Shown here one piece after another: positions 1 through 6,013 of a DNA stretch of 7,292 bases. Below the pieces are notes generated by a model that made no database searches, was not told the DNA's origin, and saw only the letters and a program-made list of their open reading frames with translations. Positions within the stretch are counted from its first letter, which is position 1; each line of letters begins with the position of its first letter. This DNA comes from Lentisphaeria bacterium (lineage in GTDB: Bacteria; Verrucomicrobiota; Lentisphaeria; JABSQK01; UBA12247): contig DMTJ01000001.1 in NCBI GenBank assembly GCA_003477185.1, positions 1 through 7,292 on the forward strand, in the 5' to 3' direction. The position numbers were made by a program, and so were the translations under genes.

Positions 1-752
1 ATAGACCGTACGGAGGCGTTGTAGCGCACGTCATCGAGCCTTGGCTCTAGGGCTTCGATCAGGCTTTGCATGCCGCCTTTGAGACTTACGAACATGGGCT
101 TAGACGGACCCTTGCTCGCACTGGCCAGACGGGCGAACCCGCGGATCAGGCTGCCGTTTTCTTCCATGGCTAGAAACTGCGGAAAGGTGGCCCGCATACT
201 CATCAGCTCAGGGTCGGCGACGTAGATGCCAGCCATCATTGGCCCGGCAATGCGATCGAGTGCTTCCTGGCCAAAACGACGGCGCACAAACTCGCCCAAG
301 CTCTCGTCGCTGCCCTCTGCCAATGGGGCGGCGAACAGGTCGCGCAGCATGGCCATCTTGCCGGGCCAGCTCAGCAAGCGATCGCGCAGCAGCGAGCGAA
401 GGCCGGTGGGGACAGTTAGGCGGAAGCCGGGGGCCAGCGGGATCAGGCGATCGTTCTGGAGGACGTAGACTTTGCGAATATCCGGGTTGGCGGGGATGAT
501 TTCATCGCCGAGCCCGAGTTCTTTGATCAGGCCGACTCCGGCTGGATACTGGGAGATGATGGCGTCTGGCCCCCCTTCGCAGACGAACTCGTCGGAACGA
601 TGGGTGACGATCTTTCCGCCGGCACGCGGCGAGGCTTCAAGAACGCGGACGCGAAGGTCTGGCGCGCGTTGTTTCAGGAACCAGGCCGTAGAGAGTCCGC
701 TGATCCCTGCTCCGACAATGAGAACATCTGTGTCTATAGGTCGTTGCTGCAT
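1..752 (-). CDS. hemY: Protoporphyrinogen/coproporphyrinogen oxidase, HemY-type (3' part outside window)
   Basis: FAD-dependent oxidase of late heme synthesis; family members oxidise protoporphyrinogen IX or coproporphyrinogen III with oxygen. The 250 visible residues begin with a dinucleotide-binding fold: VGAGISG at residues 13-19, an acidic strand end at E39, and the family signature RAGGKI at 43-48. EGGPDAII (59-66) and GGMQSLIEAL (about 226-235) are also typical of this oxidase. The family is usually about 450-480 residues, so roughly the last 200 are beyond the left edge. The ATG at 750-752 gives the expected short leader before the FAD motif. No Shine-Dalgarno sequence is evident, and an ATG 16 bases upstream is out of frame. 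It lies 63 bases behind the AAA+ gene on the same strand. Whether the substrate is proto- or coproporphyrinogen cannot be told from this fragment. Family assignment is firm; the gene symbol is by family. Confidence 0.9.
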   Translation of the reverse strand, partial: MQQRPIDTDVLIVGAGISGLSTAWFLKQRAPDLRVRVLEASPRAGGKIVTHRSDEFVCEGGPDAIISQYPAGVGLIKELGLGDEIIPANPDIRKVYVLQNDRLIPLAPGFRLTVPTGLRSLLRDRLLSWPGKMAMLRDLFAAPLAEGSDESLGEFVRRRFGQEALDRIAGPMMAGIYVADPELMSMRATFPQFLAMEENGSLIRGFARLASASKGPSKPMFVSLKGGMQSLIEALEPRLDDVRYNASVRS

Positions 753-782
753 GGCGCCGCTTGATCATGTGCCGTTCGTCGA

Positions 783-808
783 ATACGACACGGTACATCA
801 AGTCGTAT
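783..808. repeat. Inverted repeat between the AAA+ gene and hemY
   Basis: Perfect 7-base arms, ATACGAC at 783-789 and GTCGTAT at 802-808, are separated by 12 bases. They fill much of the 63-base gap between the AAA+ stop codon and the hemY start. No run of T follows on either strand, so this is not a classical intrinsic terminator. A dyad operator for hemY or an mRNA hairpin are the alternatives. The repeat is seen directly; any function is inference. Confidence 0.45.
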
Positions 809-815
809 AAATTGA

Positions 816-2039
816 TCAGGGCAGGTCGAGGCCGTTATTGGGAACGCCGAGGATGTTGCAGGTGAAGTCGCCGCCGAATATCACCAACTCGTACAGAGTC
901 TCGTCGAAATCGTGGTCTGCGAGGCAAACGGGTGGCTCGCGGCTCCCGGTTCGCGCCGCCGCAAAGATGAGGGCCCGGGCTCCGGGAGCAGGCCCAGCCA
1001 TTTCATTTATCAGCTCCTGCATCCTCGTCACGTTGCGATTGATCTCGCGTCGCGTCGCAAGCAGATCGACCTCTTCAATGATCACCAGCGCGGGCTGGTG
1101 GTAGCTCGCTAGGCGAAAGACCTCGCGGATGGTCTCGGGCTCCATCGCTGTTGGCACGATTGCTGTGTGCCCGCTGCAGGCTCCACTGAGGTGCTTGCAT
1201 AACAGGGTCTTTCCCGTCCTCGGAAGGCCATACAGAAGGACGCCGGTCTTGGCCACCAGTCCATGGGAGGCAAGTAGATCTTGATTGCGCGATTGTTCGA
1301 CGACGCAGCGGTTCAAGATGGCCAACAACTCACCGGCGAGGGTCATCCTCGTGGGGCAAAACACTGGCTTATCGCAGACTTGAATTGCCTGGTTGACGGC
1401 GTCACGTCCGGGGGATACCTGCAGCAGCTTACCACGTAAAAAGGAACCCTTGCTGGCAGAGCGCATAATGGACCGAATGGCTTCGCTTGCGCCCTCTTGT
1501 GTTAATGACAAGACCCGCAGGATGCCCCGGTCTACTGTGGCAACTGCCAATTCATAGAAGTCGTTTCTCCCACGGGCAATAAAACTAACCACACAGGGCC
1601 CGCCGTTGCGGACCAGCAAGTAGCTTGCATTGATGGGCAAGATCTCGAATGAGTCGGCACCAACTTCGATCGTTTCTCGTCTGATAGTTCCGACTTCGGC
1701 GGTGTCCCCCATCTGGCCGTCCATACACAGCACTTGACGCCCTCGGCGCATATCAATGCTCCTGGAGCTCGAGATGTCCATACGTAGGAAGCTGGCGTTC
1801 TTCCAGGTTATCCCGAGGTGTCGCGCAATGTGGTAGGCCACGCCATATCTCATGACCCAAGCTTTGACGGTCAGCCAAGACAGGAATGAGCCGATAACCA
1901 CCCCGACGAGGACAGCTGTAAGCAAATGGCCTGCATGCTCATTCCAATTCGCCCAGAGAGAGCGTCCCGCGACTATCGCGAAGAGCAAAATCCAGAGGCC
2001 GCCGAGCAAGTTAGAACGAGTATCGTTTAAACGCTTCAT
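816..2039 (-). CDS. Membrane-anchored AAA+ ATPase, BCS1/SpoVK-like, with altered P-loop and degenerate C-terminus
   Basis: A 407-residue protein. Two hydrophobic segments at about residues 12-29 and 38-58, joined by a short loop, predict a membrane hairpin with the rest on one side. A middle region (about 65-230) includes GSFLRGKLL (198-206), a patch like that preceding the AAA core in BCS1/SpoVK-type proteins. The AAA core has Walker A GLPRTGKT (271-278), where the usual second Gly is Arg274, and Walker B ALVIIEEVD (317-325), with Glu in place of the usual first Asp. The expected sensor-1 Asn and RPGR arginine-finger region are replaced by AAARTGSREPP and CLADHDFDE. The chain stops about 25 residues later with no lid domain. 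I found no alternative frame restoring the missing part. An in-frame TAA at 2046-2048 makes the ATG at 2037-2039 the most upstream possible ATG start. No Shine-Dalgarno is visible. Substrate unknown; it may bind ATP without normal hydrolysis, or be a decaying gene. Confidence 0.8.
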   Translation of the reverse strand: MKRLNDTRSNLLGGLWILLFAIVAGRSLWANWNEHAGHLLTAVLVGVVIGSFLSWLTVKAWVMRYGVAYHIARHLGITWKNASFLRMDISSSRSIDMRRGRQVLCMDGQMGDTAEVGTIRRETIEVGADSFEILPINASYLLVRNGGPCVVSFIARGRNDFYELAVATVDRGILRVLSLTQEGASEAIRSIMRSASKGSFLRGKLLQVSPGRDAVNQAIQVCDKPVFCPTRMTLAGELLAILNRCVVEQSRNQDLLASHGLVAKTGVLLYGLPRTGKTLLCKHLSGACSGHTAIVPTAMEPETIREVFRLASYHQPALVIIEEVDLLATRREINRNVTRMQELINEMAGPAPGARALIFAAARTGSREPPVCLADHDFDETLYELVIFGGDFTCNILGVPNNGLDLP

Positions 2040-2165
2040 GGGTTCTTAGAGAGGAACTGGGGTCGAGGCGACGGAGCAAAATCAGTCGTGATGCTGTGCA
2101 GCAGCACTACCGGGCGCGCAAGGTAATGTTGCACAGTTAGCCGCCCTGACAGCACGAAAGCAAGC

Positions 2166-2180
2166 GGGCCGTCCCGGCCC
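2166..2180. repeat. Short GC hairpin in the pyrG/AAA+ intergenic region
   Basis: GGGCC (2166-2170) and GGCCC (2176-2180) form a perfect 5-base inverted repeat around a 5-base loop. No T-tract follows. In such GC-rich sequence a stem this short could occur by chance. Confidence 0.25.
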
Positions 2181-2198
2181 CCGGCAGCGAACAAGCGA

Positions 2199-2220
2199 AA
2201 GGTCGGTTTACAGCGACCTT
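2199..2220. repeat. Inverted repeat upstream of pyrG
   Basis: AAGGTCG (2199-2205) and CGACCTT (2214-2220) pair perfectly around an 8-base loop, 78 bases before the pyrG start codon. No T-tract follows on the plus strand (ACGCGCG comes next) or on the minus strand, so it does not look like a terminator. It lies just upstream of the candidate pyrG promoter, so a regulator-binding dyad is possible. Function is inference. Confidence 0.4.
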
Positions 2221-2240
2221 ACGCGCGATAGGTTAGCAAC

Positions 2241-2267
2241 TTGTGCGAGGCCCCTGCGCCCGATAAT
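2241..2267 (+). promoter_or_regulatory. Candidate sigma-70-type promoter for pyrG
   Basis: GATAAT at 2262-2267 matches the -10 consensus at five of six positions. TTGTGC at 2241-2246 is a partial -35 match, but the spacer is 15 bases, shorter than the preferred 17. Transcription would start near 2274 and leave a leader of about 24 bases before the ATG at 2298. This is the best candidate I see in the 258-base gap; it is weak evidence by eye. Confidence 0.25.
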
Positions 2268-2297
2268 ACCAGTATTGAACCAGTGTGTGACCTTCTT

Positions 2298-3956
2298 ATG
2301 GCATCCTCTCGTATAAACCGACCTAAAACCAAGTTTATCTTTATCACTGGCGGCGTGATTTCGTCTCTGGGAAAAGGCATCACGACGGCTTCTCTGGCGC
2401 TTCTTCTGAGTCGCCGGGGCTATTCAGTGCGGATGCAAAAGCTCGATCCTTATTTGAACGTCGACCCAGGGACAATGTCTCCGTATCAGCACGGTGAAGT
2501 GTACGTCACGTCAGATGGCGCGGAAACAGACCTGGACTTGGGCCACTACGAGCGGTTCAGCGGAATCCAGTGCGGCAAGTCGAGTAACTACACAACCGGT
2601 CGGATCTACAGCGCGGTGATCGAGCGCGAGCGCCGTGGTGATTACGACGGGAAGACCGTGCAGGTGATTCCGCATGTGACTGATGAGATCCGCGAAGCGA
2701 TCTGGTCCATTGCCGCAGAAGAGCCAGACATCGCTATCATCGAGATTGGCGGGACTGTCGGTGACATTGAGTCGCTTCCCTTTATCGAGGCGATTCGCCA
2801 GATGCGGCAGGATTTGGGCCGAGGCAACTCGGTTTCCTTACACCTGACTCTGGTGCCGTATATTAAGGCGGCCGGAGAGCTGAAAACTAAGCCATCGCAG
2901 CAGTCGGTCGCCCAGTTGCGGGAGATTGGTCTGGTTCCAGACATGCTGGTCTGCCGTACGGAGCGACGGTTGGGCCGGGAGCATCGCGAGAAGCTGGCGC
3001 TGTTTTGCAATGTCGACCGCTCGCTAGTGTTTGAAGAGCGCGATGTCGCTCACACCATCTACGAGGTGCCGCTGGAGCTCGCCAAGCAAGATATGGACAC
3101 CTACATCCTAGAGCACTTGGCTCTGCATGTGCGCGCCGTCGATCTCAGCGACTGGGAAGAGATGTGCCAGCGTCATATCAGCCCGCCGAACGGTGTCGTC
3201 GAGATCGCAGTCGTCGGTAAATACGTGCAGCTTCGTGACGCGTACAAGAGCATTTTTGAAGCACTGGACCATGCCGGTATCGCCAACGGCGTACGCATTA
3301 AGACGCGCGCCGTGGACGCAGAGAAGCTCGAAGCAGAAGGCGGTGCGGCCCTCTTGGCTGGCGTGCATGGCGTTCTGGTCCCCGGCGGGTTTGGGGATCG
3401 TGGCATTGAGGGCAAGATTCAGGCCGTGCAGTTTGCCCGTGAGAAGCTCTACCCTTTTCTTGGGATCTGTCTCGGGATGCAATGCGCGGTCGTGGAGTTC
3501 AGCCGAAATGTCTGCGGATACGAAGGCGCGCACAGCAGCGAGTTTGCCCCCGACACTCCCCATCCCGTCATTCACTTGATGTCCGAGCAGGAAGGCGTGA
3601 CCGACCTCGGAGGCACCATGCGCCTAGGGGGCTGCGAGTGTAAGGTCGAGAAACGTTCCAAGGCGTATCAGGCCTACAAAGAGCAGACGATTTCGGAGCG
3701 CCACCGCCATCGCTACGAGTTTAACAATGACTATCGGGAAAAGCTAAGCAAGAAGGGGTTGAAGTCCACGGGTGTAAACCCGGATAAGGACCTCGTCGAG
3801 ATTGTTGAGTTACCAGCGCATCCATGGTTCGTGGCCGCACAATTTCATCCGGAGTTCCAGTCTACTCCGCTGCAGTCGCATCCGTTGTTTCGCGACTTCG
3901 TGAAGGCAGCCCGGGAGCGCCGCGACACCCCACCGGAGTTGTCGCTCGAGTCCTGA
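2298..3956 (+). CDS. pyrG: CTP synthase (glutamine-hydrolysing)
   Basis: Cytosolic enzyme making CTP from UTP, ATP and glutamine, the last step of pyrimidine nucleotide synthesis. The 552 residues match the family's usual length of about 545. The N-terminal synthetase domain shows [10 protein letters not shown] (18-27), [12 protein letters not shown] with [27 protein letters not shown], and the UTP-site stretch KTKPSQQSV. The C-terminal class I glutamine amidotransferase domain begins around [14 protein letters not shown]. It contains PGGFGDRG, the nucleophile elbow GICLGMQ with Cys391, and FHPEF with His517 and Glu519, completing the catalytic triad. All key residues are present, so the gene looks fully functional. 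An in-frame TTG at 2241 would add 19 unconserved residues; the ATG at 2298 fits the family N-terminus better, although no Shine-Dalgarno precedes it. It is alone on the plus strand, with minus-strand genes on both sides. Confidence 0.98.
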   Translation: MASSRINRPKTKFIFITGGVISSLGKGITTASLALLLSRRGYSVRMQKLDPYLNVDPGTMSPYQHGEVYVTSDGAETDLDLGHYERFSGIQCGKSSNYTTGRIYSAVIERERRGDYDGKTVQVIPHVTDEIREAIWSIAAEEPDIAIIEIGGTVGDIESLPFIEAIRQMRQDLGRGNSVSLHLTLVPYIKAAGELKTKPSQQSVAQLREIGLVPDMLVCRTERRLGREHREKLALFCNVDRSLVFEERDVAHTIYEVPLELAKQDMDTYILEHLALHVRAVDLSDWEEMCQRHISPPNGVVEIAVVGKYVQLRDAYKSIFEALDHAGIANGVRIKTRAVDAEKLEAEGGAALLAGVHGVLVPGGFGDRGIEGKIQAVQFAREKLYPFLGICLGMQCAVVEFSRNVCGYEGAHSSEFAPDTPHPVIHLMSEQEGVTDLGGTMRLGGCECKVEKRSKAYQAYKEQTISERHRHRYEFNNDYREKLSKKGLKSTGVNPDKDLVEIVELPAHPWFVAAQFHPEFQSTPLQSHPLFRDFVKAARERRDTPPELSLES

Positions 3957-4445
3957 GCAGGTACTCCTGACGAAGCAGGCCGAGAAAGCTCAGGAAGACC
4001 TGGCTATTGCTGGACTTATCTACGTCGTCGATAAGCAACACGATGTCGCGCCCAACCTCTCGAGCAAAGCGGGCGACAAAAGCCGCAAGGCTTTCTGAGT
4101 CGGTCACGTCTTGGCCGAGTGCCTGCACGGTCTCAGGCAGACCTGGTTGATTAAATCGATCGTCTGCACGATCTGGCTCACGACCCCAGCGGCCAAGCTC
4201 TCTTCGCTGTCAAACATCAAATCGCCTACGCCTTCGATGGATAGTGGCAGCACCAGATACTCGTCGCCAAGGCGGCGCAGCAACTCGAACAGCATGGCAG
4301 TCTTGCCGTATTGCCGGGGCCGGTTGATGGCAAAATAGTGGCCTCGTTCGATCAGAGCCCGAATGCGCGCTAACTTTCCCGACATGCCTACCATAAAGTG
4401 GCGCTGTGGGTTGCAACTTCCCGTGACATTGAATACGCGGCGCAT
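3957..4445 (-). pseudogene. Frameshifted, truncated P-loop ATPase remnant
   Basis: Two overlapping minus-strand frames together encode the front half of an uncharacterised bacterial ATPase family. Its members start with an FN-x-TG...C-P..H-MV pattern and have an INRxRQYGKT P-loop. The first frame starts at the ATG at 4443-4445 (RRVFNVTGSCNPQRHFMV) and includes the P-loop INRPRQYGKTA. It continues to QIVQTID near 4155, then goes wrong and stops at 4104. The second frame, readable from about 4155 as FNQPGLPETVQALG, carries Walker B IVLLIDDVD and [20 protein letters not shown]. The frame change equals a one-base deletion (or two-base insertion) between roughly 4140 and 4200. Similarity ends beside the pyrG stop codon at 3956, and the frame then only reads pyrG antisense to 3862. 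The rest of the ATPase and any C-terminal domain are absent. A sequencing error could explain the frameshift but not the truncation. Confidence 0.8.
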
Positions 4446-4512
4446 GATCGACCCCGGGTGAGATATATCGCCGCTACGACCCACCGCAGTCAGTGGATCA
4501 TCCTCACACGAG

Positions 4513-4540
4513 CAAGCTTTATGGCGCGAAGGCTAGCTTG
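4513..4540. repeat. Inverted repeat between the ATPase remnant and rluA
   Basis: CAAGCT (4513-4518) and AGCTTG (4535-4540) are perfect 6-base arms separated by 16 bases. No T-tract follows on either strand. It lies in the 205-base gap between rluA (which ends at 4651) and the pseudogene start, a gap in which I see no gene. Confidence 0.3.
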
Positions 4541-4641
4541 AATCACTCACGCACTATCTACTCCGAGGCGGGATTGCACATCAACTCGCCAATTTCATCG
4601 CGACGCCAAACTCAAGCTGTCTGGACACCTTTTCGTATGAA

Positions 4642-4650
4642 TTATCCACA
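4642..4650 (+). promoter_or_regulatory. Single consensus DnaA-box 9-mer
   Basis: TTATCCACA matches the high-affinity DnaA box TTATNCACA exactly and directly abuts the rluA stop codon. Only one perfect copy was noticed, with no AT-rich unwinding region or dnaA/dnaN neighbours, so it is not an origin on this evidence. It may be an isolated DnaA site or a chance match. Confidence 0.3.
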
Positions 4651-5286
4651 CTAGAACGGCGGTGGTGAGAAGAACTCGCAGCGTTCGCCATTTACAGGAT
4701 GAGTGAAGGCCAGGGCGAAGGCGTGCAGCAGCATTTTCCCAGGGCCGGTGCCAGCGCCGTAGAGAGGATCGCCGACGATTGGCAGGCCGACTCCCAACTC
4801 ATGGGCCATGTGCACGCGCAGTTGATGCGTTCGACCTGTGACTGGATGCAGCAGGACGCGGGCACGGCCCTCCTCGACTTGGACGACTTCCCAGTGGGTA
4901 ATGCCGAGCTTGCCCTGGACGGGGTCATGAATCTGGTGGGGGCGATTGTCCACATCCAAGCGAAAGCGCAGAACGACCGAGCCGGATTGCTCGCTGGGTA
5001 CGCCGGTGAGGATGGCGACGTAGCGCTTGTCGGTTTCGCGGTTCTGAAACTGGATGGATAAGGCCCGCTTAGCCTCTTTCGTGCGGGCTACCAGCATGAG
5101 CCCTGAGGTATCCATGTCGAGCCGATGCGCCTCGGGTTGGACCGGGCAATCCGCGAATTTATCTCGCACGCGCGCGGTCACGCAATCGGCGTTTTCCGGG
5201 CCGCGGCCGGGGACTGCCAACAGGCCCGATGGCTTGCAGACCACGACAAAGGCATCGTCGATATGGAGGTACTCGAGATCAGTCAT
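4651..5286 (-). CDS. rluA: RluA-type pseudouridine synthase (23S rRNA/tRNA)
   Basis: Isomerises uridine to pseudouridine in RNA. The sequence is closest to RluA proper, which in E. coli modifies 23S rRNA U746 and tRNA U32. The 211 residues compare with 219 in E. coli RluA. CKPSGLLAVPGRGPENADCV (17-36) is close to the RluA N-terminus. HRLDMDTSG (54-62) holds the catalytic Asp57. NRPHQ (114-118) and GRTHQLRVHM (151-160) are RNA-binding/active-site stretches of the family, and LLHAFALAFTHP is the usual C-terminal strand. There is no S4 domain, as expected for RluA. The frame is open upstream to 5595, but that stretch has no similarity and overlaps the preceding gene, so the ATG at 5284-5286 is chosen. 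It overlaps the upstream stop codon (5279-5281) by 8 bases and lacks a clear Shine-Dalgarno, suggesting translational coupling. It is the last gene of the operon. Confidence 0.93.
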   Translation of the reverse strand: MTDLEYLHIDDAFVVVCKPSGLLAVPGRGPENADCVTARVRDKFADCPVQPEAHRLDMDTSGLMLVARTKEAKRALSIQFQNRETDKRYVAILTGVPSEQSGSVVLRFRLDVDNRPHQIHDPVQGKLGITHWEVVQVEEGRARVLLHPVTGRTHQLRVHMAHELGVGLPIVGDPLYGAGTGPGKMLLHAFALAFTHPVNGERCEFFSPPPF

Positions 5287-6013
5287 CGAGGCCACACAGA
5301 ACAAAGCCCAGAATGGGTCTGCAGCGTTCTTCGCAGCTCGGATAGAACTCGCCACTGCGCTTGTTGCCGCTGAGGCCACCCCAATAGAACTCGGCGAGAT
5401 CGACCGGCGTAAGCCCGGCCTGCGCGGCGTGGCACAGGAGCTTGGGGGCGCAGCACTCGCCCACGCCTCCGGGCATCGCCCGCTCGTTCGGATAGACTTC
5501 GCGCACGCTCCGGCATTGGCCTGAGAAGTTGTGAAGCAGATAGAGGTCCGGCAATACGGCAAAGAGCTCTTGGGAACGCCGTTTGCGCTGGGCAAATATC
5601 TCAGCTCGGCGATCAGCGTCCTCGACTTGCGCCAAGGCCGCTGTATCCTGTTTGATCAGCGCCTGTGCAGGAAGGACGAGGTCCTGGTAGTGATTCTCGG
5701 CTAGCAAGGAACCGACCCACCCGGGAATATTGCGAACTCCGCCATAGAGCGAGGAAAAAGCGCGTAGGACCACGGTCTTGCCCTCGGCATCCCGACACTC
5801 GAGGACGCCGAACATGTGGCCGCGCTCTAGTTGGAAGAGATAGTCGAACGCCAATTTTGGATTTGCGGAGGCCGCATCGGTGAGGAAGTCGAGCCGTTGC
5901 AGGGCTTCGAATTCTGCCATGAGCTGGAGCGCGTGGTAGCGCGCATTGGCGGCGCCCAGGGTGTGCGTGGTGCCGCAAGCTTGGCAGAGCCCGTAACAGC
6001 CGTGGTCGCTCAT
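5279..6013 (-). CDS. Cysteine-rich protein like the N-terminal domain of fused RluA-family synthases
   Basis: The 244 residues have no enzymatic assignment. The pattern MFGVLECRDAEGKTVVLRAFS (67-87), PGWV (97-100), a basic helix with QRKRRSQELF, GECCAPKLL (185-193), LAEFYWGG (206-213) and YPSCEERCRPIL (224-235) resembles the region in front of the synthase domain in some large RluA-family proteins of gamma-proteobacteria and Bacteroidetes. Here it is a separate gene whose stop overlaps the rluA start by 8 bases. Cysteines cluster at 6/10/13 (CYGLCQAC), 187/188 and 227/231 (CEERC), so a metal or iron-sulfur site is plausible. The start is the ATG at 6011-6013, overlapping the upstream TGA as ATGA. 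The longer open frame to 6259 is rejected because it only shadows the upstream gene. Likely role: an RNA-binding or substrate-selecting partner of RluA (inference). The family resemblance is from recall and has not been searched. Confidence 0.8.
   Translation of the reverse strand: MSDHGCYGLCQACGTTHTLGAANARYHALQLMAEFEALQRLDFLTDAASANPKLAFDYLFQLERGHMFGVLECRDAEGKTVVLRAFSSLYGGVRNIPGWVGSLLAENHYQDLVLPAQALIKQDTAALAQVEDADRRAEIFAQRKRRSQELFAVLPDLYLLHNFSGQCRSVREVYPNERAMPGGVGECCAPKLLCHAAQAGLTPVDLAEFYWGGLSGNKRSGEFYPSCEERCRPILGFVLCGLDD

Noticed and set aside
472..810. Plus-strand open frames across the hemY region
   Set aside because: The minus strand encodes clear FAD-oxidase motifs over the same bases; the plus-strand translations show none.
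2241..2297. TTG start adding 19 residues to PyrG
   Set aside because: The added residues do not resemble PyrG N-termini, and an ATG lies at the expected place.
3108..3575. 155-residue minus-strand frame antisense to pyrG
   Set aside because: It lies wholly inside the conserved pyrG coding region, shows no recognisable motif, and is explained as a shadow of high-GC codon use.
4104..4165. Programmed frameshift in the P-loop ATPase rather than decay
   Set aside because: No slippery heptamer in the correct phase or stimulatory structure was seen, and the protein is also truncated at its C-terminus.
4485..4650. Replication origin or small RNA gene in the gap before the ATPase remnant
   Set aside because: There is only one DnaA box, one weak inverted repeat, no AT-rich region and no terminator with a T-tract.
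5287..5595. N-terminal extension of RluA in the same frame
   Set aside because: The extra 103 residues are low-complexity, lack family similarity and overlap the cysteine-rich gene, whose own motifs are convincing.
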